Below are positions 25,633 to 36,711 of a DNA stretch of 64,000 nucleotides, in pieces. Below the pieces are notes generated by a model, which saw nothing but the letters and a program-made list of their open reading frames with translations, was not told the origin of the DNA and searched no databases. The stretch covers positions 56,762-120,761 of the forward strand of contig SCFE01000006.1 in the NCBI GenBank assembly GCA_004352715.1, given 5' to 3'. Position numbers and translations under genes: made by a program. The stretch comes from Hofstenia miamia (Eukaryota > Xenacoelomorpha > Acoela). Positions within the stretch are counted from its first letter, which is position 1; each line of letters opens with the position of its first letter.

Positions 25633-26187
25633 GGGCTGTCCATAAGGTTTTTAGACAATTTAAAATTTTTTGAAGTATTACAATTGAAGTTGGAACTCTA
25701 CGAAATGTCAAGTAAATAGTCAAGTTCTTATATATTTGACTATTTATTTTATTTTAGATTATTTTATAAATTCATTAAAAAATTTAAGAAGTGCTATAAA
25801 AATAATTTTTTTACATTTTAGAGTTCAATTTCACTCAAGATGCTTTGGCCCCCTCGTTCTTCGGACATAATACCGTTGGATTTTTTCTTGTCGCGCTACG
25901 TGAAAGCGGTTGTTTACCGCATCAAAGTAAATGACATAAATGACCTTAAGAAAAGAGTAACTGTTCCTGTGAATACAATTGATGAAGAAATGTTAAAAAT
26001 ACGTGGACAGCAAGTTAATTTCGTTTAGATGTCCCCCGTGTTACAAAAGGGCTCACATGGAAATATATTAATGTTTTGCAAAAAAGCTTGAGTATTCCCT
26101 TGATTTAATTTAAATATTTCAGCGATTTCCCACTTCAGTTGTAATTAATGAATTCTTAAAATTGTCTAAAAACTTTATGGACCCCTG
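25633..26187 (+). mobile_element. Internally deleted Tc1/mariner-type element, 555 bp
   Basis: The left end reads GGGCTGTCCATAAGG and continues TTTTTAGACAATTT. The right end on the opposite strand reads CAGGGGTCCATAAAG and continues TTTTTAGACAATTTT. The element is flanked by TA on both sides (25631-25632 and 26188-26189), the target duplication of this superfamily. Inside is a C-terminal piece of a mariner transposase. A full mariner is about 1.3 kb, so more than half is missing. Confidence 0.85.
25817..26028 (+). pseudogene. Mariner transposase, C-terminal remnant
   Basis: The frame from 25840 reads W-P-P-R-S-S-D-I-I-P-L-D-F-F-L-S-R-Y-V-K, which matches the W-P-P-R-S-P-D-L-x-P-L-D-F-F-L-W-G-x-V-K block of mariner transposases. 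The first Asp there lies at the third catalytic acid of the DDD triad. Downstream V-Y-R and a Leu-rich helix match the family's C-terminus, and the stop at 26028 is natural. Just upstream, in another frame, F-T-Q-D-A resembles the second catalytic block (F-Q-Q-D-G-A). A deletion with frameshift has therefore fused the second and third catalytic regions. The N-terminal DNA-binding domain is absent and no activity is expected. Confidence 0.8.
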
Positions 26188-27330
26188 TATTAGTAAAGGT
26201 TAAAATTTACTCATCCTATCCACCTTAGAAACACTAAAGTTAAATAAGAGTTAAAAATAAACTCTAAGCTTCTTAAATTCAACAATCACGTGACTAGAGT
26301 GAGACATTATTACAAATTTAATGATTTAAATTCTCTGGGGCGAAGAGCTAGTTTGTTAAATGATTTGTGAAAAAACTGTCAATTGCAAGAATGCCAAATT
26401 CAAAATTTATTGTACCTTAAGCACACTGTTTTTGGATTCGCGAATTAGAAGACAGGATGCTCAAGGACTGCACGTAATTTATGAATTATTTAAAATACAA
26501 ACACGTCAAGATTCTCTAAATAACAATTAAGGAAGACATTTGCTACTATTGTTAAAGAAATGTAAAATAAATCGACTTTAAAAATCAGTTAATTTATTTC
26601 ATCTATTATGACTGGAACAGTAGACGTTAGAAATATAAACTTATAAACTATAGCTATATTGAAAGTTAAGCATACGATGAGCCTACATCAGTGGGTTACT
26701 CAAGGGAGTACGTGGTGGAATGTTTTCATAATTGATTTTCATTGATAATATCAATAAATTTTAGATAAAAAATTTAAAAAATTTATAAAACTAAGGAGGG
26801 ATATTTTTCAATCTTTTCAAAACATCACTTGATCACGACACAGATATCCCCTGTCACAAAATTCTGAGTAAGACTCTAGCCTAATTTAGTATAATAAGAA
26901 GTTTGGATGCTTTCATTGCAAAAATCATACACTTTTATGAGATGATAATTTCTTTTAATAGAAATTGCTGTTAGTACCTTCCCACATTTAATTTCAAGAA
27001 CTGAAAATGCAATAGGTTCTGCATTGATAAAAGTGTAAATGAATCTGAAGAAACTGGTGCTGGATTGTTTTAGCTTCCTGGTGTCAATTCAGTAGACCAC
27101 CATAGTTATTAAATCATTATATCAAATGTGATACATAATTACTTTTAAATTAGTTTATTTCAATTCATCAAAAATCCTGCTGATATCCTTTGTGCTAAAT
27201 ATTAACGCTATAATTATCAATATTTTGTAACATTGGAATTGATCATTATAAGAAGTCCTTCAAGAAAATATTAATATTTTCTTTTGTTTTCGCATCCAAA
27301 TAGTTGAAAATTGATAATATATATACCAGC

Positions 27331-27594
27331 TAGTTAATTATTTTGGAGGAAATGAAAGCAAAAAACGTAAGCTTAAATTATTTCAATTATAATATAATGG
27401 TTAATATGTATAATGACATTGAAGCCGTTTACTCTAACGCAGTTGTAATTCCTTATGATTTATTTAAAAAAAATTATAAATGGACTCTAAATATGTTACC
27501 TTCAAACACTGATATTGAAGTTTTTATAAAAATACTGTTTTTGATTTTATGTAAAAAAGGTCTATTTGCAAAATTACCTAAAACATTTATTTAG
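27331..27594 (+). other. Unassigned open frame with a PPR-like helix pair
   Basis: The frame is open from just after a TAG that could be a splice acceptor (CCAGCTAG at 27326-27333) and runs about 87 codons. Its start, L-E-E-M-K-A-K-N-V followed by F-N-Y-N-I-M-V-N-M-Y, resembles the register of a pentatricopeptide repeat (L-E-E-M-K-x-x-G-x ... T-Y-N-x-L-I-x-x-Y). The rest is Lys, Ile and Phe rich without clear further repeats. In animals PPR proteins act in mitochondrial RNA metabolism. If real, this would be an exon of a gene nested in the receptor intron on the opposite strand. One motif in AT-rich sequence is weak evidence. Confidence 0.25.
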
Positions 27595-28475
27595 CTGTAA
27601 ACGGGTTTTTACAACGTTTCACGTTTCCAGAGATGTAGTACTACTCATTGCTTTAATTGAGCTAACAATGTGCTAACAGGTCTTATGCATGAGTACTGGA
27701 ATTCTTGATGCAAATGTGAGTTAGTTTCTTGAATACAGGTTTAGGGCTAGGCTGACATATAAAATATGAAACCACAACAGCTGACCAGGCGAAACGTAAC
27801 TAGCGAAAAATATTCAAGTTATTGCGATAAGAATATTCTCCATTTTCATTGCTATGTAGTAGAACGCTCATCTTATCAAGGGTGGAATTAAACATAAAAT
27901 GTTGATAAAATTTTCTATATATATATATATATAATGCTGAACTTTTAACAAACAACTTCAACTACTAAAATTCAAATATCTCTTTGTTCTTTTTCATAAG
28001 CACAATAACATATTTTCCAGACAACTTTATTTCCAAGAAAATAAAAATACCAATAGAAATCCTTACTTTCCCTAAATTACATTGAGAACATTTTCCTGTT
28101 TGGATTGATATGAGAGAATTGCAATTTCCTAGAATCAGGAAACCGCACTTTGTAAATTATGCATAACTTACATTTATGAGACATATTTCATATTGCAATC
28201 TTTTGCAGTTAATCTTCTATATGACGCTACTCCCTTTGGTACAGATAAGTCTATTCCGAAATTAATTGATGAAATTTTAAAATTCTTTTGGATTACATAA
28301 ATTTGTGATGTATTTTTGATATTCTTTGAAAAGCATTTTTTCCAGATCTAACCATAGAATTTAACGATTTATTTAATCAAATACTTTGCGTGAATCCATG
28401 TAACAGCAGAAACCTCTTGTGAAAGGCAATGTTTTACATTAATAATTTTTGTTAGTTTAATCATTTAATCATTTA

Positions 28476-28483
<8 letters not shown>

Positions 28484-28517
<34 letters not shown>
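28484..28517. repeat. (TA)n microsatellite ending in an assembly gap
   Basis: A TA run followed by AAAAAA and then Ns. TA repeats resume on the other side of the gap, so the gap probably contains more of the same repeat. Confidence 0.85.
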
Positions 28518-28636
28518 NNNNNNNNNNNNNNNNNNNNNNNNNNNNNNNNNNNNNNNNNNNNNNNNNNNNNNNNNNNNNNNNNNNNNNNNNNNNNNNNNNN
28601 NNNNNNNNNNNNNNNNNNNNNNNNNNNNNNNNNNNN
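28518..28636. other. Assembly gap, 119 N
   Basis: A run of N of non-round length, so the size was probably estimated from read pairs. It is flanked on both sides by TA repeats. Confidence 0.99.
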
Positions 28637-29222
28637 ATGTATATATATATATATATATGCTTGAAAAATCCAGAGCATGGAGGATATTTGAACAATATAC
28701 TTTGCTAGGAATTTGTGCTAGCCGATCTGTTGTTAGTTGGTAATTTGTAAAGTAATTATCAGGGGTAAAGTTCCTACCAGTGTCATAAAATGTAAGATAA
28801 AGACTCTTAGCAATATCCAGTGATAGGATTTTATTAATGCATAAATAACTCAAATTAGGACTCAATTTTCTCGCTTTATTACTCAATAAAGTTTTTATGC
28901 TCAAATAAACCTCAAATTTTGAGAAGGTGTGTGGTTAGATATAGCAGCTGGAAAAGAATGAAAGTTAGATCATCTACAACAGCAGCAAGTATCTATCATA
29001 TTTGCTTTCAGGTCTTCATGCTCTGCTTTAGCAAAGCTTCAAGGGCAATGGCCCCCTCCAAAAGTGTGGGAATCGTAAAAAATTTAGTTGCTACACTAGA
29101 TGTCGAAGTCATGTCGGCATACAAGAAGTGTATGAAGACATTTTGCCAAAAAAAACCAGATGGGACATATTTTCAAAAAATATCCAGGTGTTATGAGGTA
29201 AAAACGTAACCGATATTTCCCG

Positions 29223-29335
29223 GTCTTCAAGCGGATGTAGTGAATTTTAAATTCGCCCCAGTTGTTAGTGGTGAAATCGCCTTTTTCCAATATGAACACC
29301 TCAACGGGAGCGATTAAAAGTTGTTGAAAATCTAA
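29223..29335 (-). repeat. Fold-back repeat, left arm
   Basis: On the minus strand this arm encodes L-D-F-Q-Q-L-L-I-A-P-V-E-V, then L-E-K-G-D-F and E-F-K-I-H-Y-I-R-L-K. The right arm at 29582..29702 encodes the same series on the plus strand. The two arms are imperfect inverted copies of about 115 bases with a loop of about 245 bases. Confidence 0.75.
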
Positions 29336-29355
29336 TGTGCACACTTCTTATATAT

Positions 29356-29488
29356 GCTTCAGCAAAATGGTCTCAAAATAGTTTGGGCATGCGAAGTTAG
29401 CACTGGATATGTCCTCAATGGTATTATAAATCAGGGAAACAAGGTTTTGACAGTGATATTACCAGTGATAGGATTTTATTGAGTAACA
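29356..29488 (+). pseudogene. Possible piggyBac-type transposase fragment
   Basis: A frame beginning ATG-CTT reads Q-N-G-L-K-I-V-W-A-C-E-V-S-T-G-Y-V-L-N and continues to N-Q-G. This resembles the R-G-I-K-x-W-x-x-x-D-S-x-T-G-Y-V-x-x-x-x-x-Y-x-G segment around the first catalytic Asp of piggyBac transposases. The Asp is Glu here if the alignment is right. The frame stops after about 44 codons. It lies in the loop between the inverted arms. The assignment rests on one motif. Confidence 0.35.
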
Positions 29489-29581
29489 ATCCCTGGTTTT
29501 AGAACCACTTACTGAGAAAAAAGCTACAGAAATTGAACAAAATTTTGCTGTCACTCCAACCCATTGCAAGAAGTGCCCACT

Positions 29582-29702
29582 TTAGATGTTCAACAAGTTT
29601 TAGTCGCTCCAGTTGAGGTGCCAAGACTGTCCATATAGGAAAAAGGCGATCTCATCACTAAAAATAGGAGCGAATTTCAGATTCACTACATCCGCTGGAA
29701 GC
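29582..29702 (+). repeat. Fold-back repeat, right arm
   Basis: On the plus strand it encodes L-D-V-Q-Q-V-L-V-A-P-V-E-V, then, after a frame change, E-K-G-D-L and E-F-Q-I-H-Y-I-R-W-K-P. It pairs with 29223..29335. The arms have diverged at many third positions, so the duplication is old or both arms were copied from different members of a coding family. Confidence 0.75.
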
Positions 29703-30074
29703 CCATAAATGTCGAATACGTTTATAAATATATAGCACACTTACAGTAGGTAAGGTTGAATTGTGTCGATATTTTTTAAATTTATAGCCATAAAATGAAA
29801 AACGTTAATGCATCATATTTAATACATCATGTATTTATGGTCATAAGAACAAATTTGTTTTTGAAGCAGTCAAGAGACCGCTGGAATTTGATATGCACAC
29901 AAAATAGCAATTAAAGAAATTATTAACAGTTTTCACATTATAATGTAATGCTCATGGTGCAAATCAGGCACAGTTAGTAAAACTTGAATTTGAGCGAAAT
30001 TCTAATTTTATCATGAATATATGAAATATATAATGCATAAAATTAATTTTTGAAATAAGGGTAATGAAATAGAT

Positions 30075-30960
30075 CGATAAGGTCCGGCTAACCTTTGGAG
30101 CTCTACGAGCTGGGTTGTGTAGGGTCAGACAAGGTGGAAAATTTTAGAAAGTACAGGCTAAATAAAATGTTTAATCAAAACTAACATGTGACTTTCCTAG
30201 TTGTTAAAATTTGAATATTGTGTACGACATAGATTTGAAATTTGCTTGGGTGTTTGGGTCATTGAACTGCATAAATGGGCTGCCTTTGAGTATCTCAACG
30301 ACAACTCAAATGTTCGTTCGATCATGTTTTGCTATGACGTAAGTAGATCAAAGTTTAGCTATACACAACTTCATGGATCACTAACATTGGGTTGGGTAGG
30401 GCTGAGTGTGGATTTTCATTTAAGTGGTGGTCTTGATTGAACTTGCCTGGGTTAAACTAGACTTTATTATAATGAATCTAGAAGTTATTTGCTAATCTTA
30501 TATTTTGAGAGAAGCTTAGATTCATAAGTAGCACGCTGCATGAATAGTAAGGTCTTAGTTGATTTGGGCTTGGCTGGGCAGTGTTTGACTAAGCCATAAA
30601 TGGACATTGGTTGAAAATTTAAATCCAAGCCCGGTCCGTTAATATTTAAATCAATTCGACCTACTGTATGTGGATTTATATGATCACTGCCAAAAAAACT
30701 TATTTAACATTTCCAATTATTGCATACACATTTCTTATAACTTCTATGACGCACACTGCATTTGGGTTTATTTCGGTTATTTTTTCAATGGCTCGATCCA
30801 AGCCAGCCTAATCCAGCCCATAGTCATTTCTAAGGTTGGCTAATTCGGTGGTAGTCTTGTGTGTTAGAACTGGATTAGAGTCAAGTCTATGTGATCCTAA
30901 AATGGACTGGGCTTGAAAGTTCAATCCTAGCTACATCTTTGTGCGTGCATTCATTGTGTC
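30075..30960. other. GC-richer unexplained block, possible decayed element
   Basis: Base composition rises here compared with the surroundings. GGGTTGGGTAGGGC, GCTTGGCTGGGC and, inverted, CCAAGCCAGCC and AATCCAGCCC-like words recur across about 800 bases. This suggests an old DNA transposon with subterminal repeats, but I could not define its ends or a coding region. A 79-codon open frame at 30201-30440 shows no known motif. Confidence 0.25.
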
Positions 30961-32864
30961 AGACTAATAAATTAATGCAATGCTTTGAATAAATTATCTA
31001 TGTTTTTAACCAGTAAATTTTAAAGCAATGTATGATTCTGAATAATAAGATATGCTGAAGACACCTAGGATATAATTTACTATCATAGCAAAAATTATTG
31101 GATCATGAAAGCTCTAAATTCTTTTCCAAAGTCTGTCTAACCAACAGCAAAATCGCGTTTTTCTTTGATCTTATCATTTTAAATTTTAATTTGGTATGCC
31201 ATTTGTTGAATTGATATAAAATTAGTGACTATTTCCATTAATTGGTGGATGCAACGCAACTTTTTATTTTAACGCTCGCACTACCGAAACATTCTTACTG
31301 TGTTATTTACCAGAAGGAATGTACGTGCACCCCATCCCCTTCATTTGAAAGTTGACATTAATTATGATAGAACTGAGTGTTAGAAATATAAATTTTGTAT
31401 ATCCATGCATAAATCAAGTGATTGCTTTCACTCGGACTTTGGCAGGATCTATTTCTTTGCTATAAAGTAGATGAAAAGTGTACATTAAAGAAAATATATT
31501 TTTAAAGACACCACCAAAAAAACACGATAGATGGTATATTCTCTCATAGATGTATGAAAAACAGCATTTACATCAAACAATAGGAGCGTTATGAACAAGG
31601 CTTGCACTCCAAAATACAATAGTTAATTCTATTGATTAAATGCAGATTATCAGGTCAGCAGAAAGAACTAGTGAAATTGATGAAATTCTTTAAATATTGA
31701 ATAATTTTCAAGCAGACAGCTCGCCAATGCAATTCAATTTCTGCAACTACTTGTACCGATGTGGTGCATGTGCACCTCTTTTGGACATCAAACAGTTAAA
31801 AAAGCATTTTGATTCAATTATTTGAGCCTTCTAACAAGAATTTATTAGTTTGTTTCTATTCTAAAGTTATGTGCCAATTCTATACCAAGCAATATAGAAA
31901 AATACAGATAAGTCACTTTTAGTACATCGTTTTACCATATCCATTACAAAATGTACAAATTCACGATCAAATACGGTGTGCAAAACGCATTAAAATCCTA
32001 AAATTTTAGCATTGGGCAATGTAGTGTACGAGCTATGCTAAATCCAAAAATTCAAAACAGTAATTTTCTGATCATTGTGCACTTTCGATTTTTTCTAGTT
32101 TATATTATCAAAATGTTATTCTTTACCGAATTAAAAAGTTATTGGGAAAGTTCTATGTTCAAATGACTCTTTCTATGCAGTACATTCACTTTCAAGAATT
32201 GTTTATCAATATGTATGTCAATATGCTCTCAGTTACAAGAACTTAGTATTGCCAAGAAAAATCGAAACGTAAAATAGAAAATGTATCAGATATAGTAAAA
32301 TACATTGAAAAATTAAATACTATTTATAGATAAGAAAAGTTTTATGACTTAAACTACTTCCTCAATTTTTTCTGTGTGAAAGCTAAGTATTTACGTAGTG
32401 AATTGTAGGATAAAATAAAAATAAATAACAAGCATGTGTACAAATAGCGCGTGCATTCAATAGATATGCATATGCACCGAGATGAACTTTCGAGACGAGC
32501 TATTTTTGGGAATAAACTTGACAAACCAGTATCCGGTATTAATTCGAGATGACAACGCTCAGTTTTATTGTGAACAAATATAACTAAGGTGTAGTAAAAT
32601 GGCACATCCTTATTATATCATGAATTAAATAAGCTTATTGTTTGTCTTAAAAGTATATGGTATATGCTGTTCAATTTAAATAACTGGACTTATATTCAAG
32701 GACAGATCTGAGATGAAGTTCAAAGGGTGTGGAAAAAGGGGTTCTACAAGAAAATGGATGCAAATTTTTTATAGAATTACGTTATTATTATAAATGTAAA
32801 TTATAAGGATAAGAAATTGCTTAATGTAGACAATTAAGTAAAAAAATGATAGCTTCTCTGTTGT

Positions 32865-33205
32865 TAGACGTCTCAACTCAAGAGATAGATGCTTAAAAAA
32901 GTAGAAATTTCATAAGATATCCACTATAAGTTTTGTCAATGACATTTCGAGTGACAAGTGTACCTGTAATTTTCGAATTTCTATCAACTGCATTGCTTAA
33001 AAATTTATCAAAAATTCCAAATAAAATGAAAGATTGGTGACCTTCTCTACATAAAATTCACTCACCAATGAATTTTTATTATTGTTACGTCACTTTGCAT
33101 ACATTTTGTTATTTTGTTTCTAAACGATGTTTATAATCTGCAAAGTGTGGTGAAGCTTCACTCTTTTTACACCAATGTAGGAAGATCAGAAAAAAGGAAA
33201 AATTT
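32865..33205. repeat. Direct duplicate copy 1, ends at a single N
   Basis: Nearly identical to 33207..33616 apart from a 69-base insertion in copy 2 and a few substitutions. The join is a single N at 33206. The pattern is what is expected if two allelic contigs were placed in series. Confidence 0.9.
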
Positions 33206-33206
33206 N

Positions 33207-33616
33207 TAAACGTCTCAACTCAAGAGATAAATGCTTAAAAAAGTAGAAATTTCATAAGATATCCACTACATGTAGTTTTGCATACCAAAATTCGAGTACT
33301 GCGAGATTGGGGTAAAAAACAAAACAGATAACACCTCTAAGTTTTGTCAATGACATTTCGAGTGACAAGTGTACCTGTAATTTTTGAATTTCTATCAACT
33401 GCATTGCTTAAAAATTTATCAAAAATTTCAAATAAGATGAAAGATTGGTGACCTTCTCTACATAAAATTCACTCACCAATGAATTTTTATTATTGTTACG
33501 TCACTTTGCATTCATTTTGTTATTTTGTTTCTAAACGATGTTTATAATCTGCAAAGTGTGGTGAAGCTTCACTCTTTTTACACCAATGTAGGAAGATCAG
33601 AAAAAAGGAAAAATTT
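33207..33616. repeat. Direct duplicate copy 2 with a 69-base insertion
   Basis: Repeats 32865..33205 and adds about 69 bases near 33269-33337. Most of that insertion (ACATGTAGTTTTGCATACC through GATTGGGGT) recurs at 34048..34118, so copy 2 may carry a small mobile repeat or a rearranged allele. Confidence 0.9.
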
Positions 33617-33944
33617 AATTAGAGAGGTAAAACACAGTCACAAACTGCTTTCAATACAGTGGGGTTTGGGTTAGGGTTAGGTTGGAAAGTTAATATCAGA
33701 ATATTGTCGAAAATAGTTGTGATTCCAAGAGTGTAAAGAATAGACCAAGAAAGTGTAAGGAAGACTTAGTGATGCAGATATCACTTCTCCATGATTATAT
33801 TTGCCATTCTTCAGTCTAATTGGCCAGTGTTTGAATGTCTCTGGAGGTACACGGCGATTTTGCAAACATGATTTTCTGATAATCACTGGCAATGTCATTG
33901 CTTAGAAAGGCCATATTTTTTAGGGTCAAAACCAAGCTTGCCGT

Positions 33945-34030
33945 TGTGTGGGTTTCTTCACACAACAACCAACACAACACAACAGCAAGACTGTTGTGTC
34001 ACACAATGTACACAACACAACACAACACAG
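33945..34030. repeat. ACAAC-rich fold-back and simple repeat
   Basis: TGTTGTGTGG and CACACAACA face each other across TTTCTT, followed by runs of ACACAACACAAC and another inverted pair (GACTGTTGTGTCACACAATG). The region can form several small hairpins. It is probably low-complexity sequence. The third partial copy of the 33.2 kb insertion follows at 34048. Confidence 0.6.
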
Positions 34031-35711
34031 AGTCATAAATATATTTGTAAGATATCCACTACATGTAGTTTTGCATACCAAAATTCGAGTACTGCGAGAT
34101 TGGGGTAAAAAACAAAACACAGATAGAACCAGGATGAAGTTTATTTAATATTTGCTTTTATTCTGTATTATATTTGCAAATTTATAATACTTGGTAAGCA
34201 AAATACGTCTATAGTATCTCATTCAGCAAATTCCGAAAATCGTGTTCAGGTCGAGTTTGAAAATCTCAACCCGATTACATCTATAAACTATTGAACATCT
34301 TACCACAAAAATTCTTACGGTCACTTTAACCACTTTTGTACTTAGATTTCTTATCAACACAGAATTCGAATACTTAAAATTTTTTATTAAGAAATGCATA
34401 AAGGTAAAAAGTAGTGAATACATTTATTACATTTTCATAATTATATAATTTTCTATGAAGCTAGCATTTTTGATGATGTGGTTAGTTGAAGCATTCGCTA
34501 AATATGAAAAGCTTTGTAGATTCGCCAGTCTAGCTTAAAAACTATTATCTGTAAAAAGAATATATACGAACAATTTATCAGGACCAATTAAATGAAAGCA
34601 ACTAAGGCTAAAATACAATACCATTCTTTACAAATAATAACATACTAATAATGCTGTGCAAAACCAAACAAGCCCAAATTTTTACAAAAAATTGTACTAT
34701 TGAAAATATATTATCATTTTAACTATACAATGACTAAAGCAAAGAAACAATGCAATGTTTACTTTTTTGTAAAAGTTTTGAGGTTAAATTTAGATTGCAT
34801 GCCAAAAATGCGTAAGTTGATCAAAGTGATTGTGTAACAAATTCATAAAAAATATTTTGAATAAGTTATTTTTCTCTAATAATGTTCGAAGTTCGCTTCA
34901 TATTAACAACTCACTCGATTTTACTTCTTTTATTTACATGGTATAAACAGGAATTTCTTATTGCTGAATTTGAAAATAAAAGACGTAATAAAGTGGCGAG
35001 ATTGTAATTTGAACACAAGAAAGTTAAAATTCCTACACCAAATATTTCGTAACAAAATTTGTTTCTATTTCTTAACACTGCAATGTTTCCTATTTATTTT
35101 GCTTTTCTCAAAAGAGATTGTGCTTTTTTGAGGCATAACTGAAAGCTTTGAGAAATTTAATGAAGCAAAATATCAAAAAAATTGTAGTTAGTTTAACAAC
35201 AAAAAGTCTTGAAACACAAAAACTAAACAGCATATTGCACATAAACATTATTAAGGGAATTAGAGCAGCTTTCGGAGGTTTTAAGCACAAGTGTTTAGAG
35301 TGAATTATATTTACAAAAATAAAAAAGAACAAAATATTGATTTTAAATTTTTCATATGCAGTATAGATTAATGTACAAAGCACGGAAGAGCATTCAAATT
35401 GGGAATTTTAGCTTTATAAGAAAACATAAAAAAGCATATCTTGAAATTTCAAATCATACAACATATGCTTTCAAACTGTATAGATTTTGCAAAATAACAA
35501 AATAAACATGACCAAAAGCTACACAAATTGAATACGTACTACTGCACATTTTCTGAAATAAAATTTTAAGAACATATGGAAAATCAAAAATTTCAAAAAA
35601 TAAAAGTAAAAATTTAGTGAAAATATTTGAGTATTAACTGCGTTTTTACACAGTTTTGAAATTTTACAAACAAATTACAATGCTGTATATATATATATAT
35701 ATATATTGATG

Positions 35712-36711
35712 NNNNNNNNNNNNNNNNNNNNNNNNNNNNNNNNNNNNNNNNNNNNNNNNNNNNNNNNNNNNNNNNNNNNNNNNNNNNNNNNNNNNNNNNN
35801 NNNNNNNNNNNNNNNNNNNNNNNNNNNNNNNNNNNNNNNNNNNNNNNNNNNNNNNNNNNNNNNNNNNNNNNNNNNNNNNNNNNNNNNNNNNNNNNNNNNN
35901 NNNNNNNNNNNNNNNNNNNNNNNNNNNNNNNNNNNNNNNNNNNNNNNNNNNNNNNNNNNNNNNNNNNNNNNNNNNNNNNNNNNNNNNNNNNNNNNNNNNN
36001 NNNNNNNNNNNNNNNNNNNNNNNNNNNNNNNNNNNNNNNNNNNNNNNNNNNNNNNNNNNNNNNNNNNNNNNNNNNNNNNNNNNNNNNNNNNNNNNNNNNN
36101 NNNNNNNNNNNNNNNNNNNNNNNNNNNNNNNNNNNNNNNNNNNNNNNNNNNNNNNNNNNNNNNNNNNNNNNNNNNNNNNNNNNNNNNNNNNNNNNNNNNN
36201 NNNNNNNNNNNNNNNNNNNNNNNNNNNNNNNNNNNNNNNNNNNNNNNNNNNNNNNNNNNNNNNNNNNNNNNNNNNNNNNNNNNNNNNNNNNNNNNNNNNN
36301 NNNNNNNNNNNNNNNNNNNNNNNNNNNNNNNNNNNNNNNNNNNNNNNNNNNNNNNNNNNNNNNNNNNNNNNNNNNNNNNNNNNNNNNNNNNNNNNNNNNN
36401 NNNNNNNNNNNNNNNNNNNNNNNNNNNNNNNNNNNNNNNNNNNNNNNNNNNNNNNNNNNNNNNNNNNNNNNNNNNNNNNNNNNNNNNNNNNNNNNNNNNN
36501 NNNNNNNNNNNNNNNNNNNNNNNNNNNNNNNNNNNNNNNNNNNNNNNNNNNNNNNNNNNNNNNNNNNNNNNNNNNNNNNNNNNNNNNNNNNNNNNNNNNN
36601 NNNNNNNNNNNNNNNNNNNNNNNNNNNNNNNNNNNNNNNNNNNNNNNNNNNNNNNNNNNNNNNNNNNNNNNNNNNNNNNNNNNNNNNNNNNNNNNNNNNN
36701 NNNNNNNNNNN
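35712..36711. other. Assembly gap, 1000 N
   Basis: Exactly 1000 Ns, the usual convention for a gap of unknown size. TA repeats flank both sides (35684-35707 and 36712-36739). The open frame through it is meaningless. Confidence 0.99.

Noticed and set aside
28465-28904. Open frames with Tyr-Ile repeats and unknown residues
   Set aside because: They are translations of (TA)n tracts and Ns. The 80-codon flank on the minus strand has no recognisable domain.
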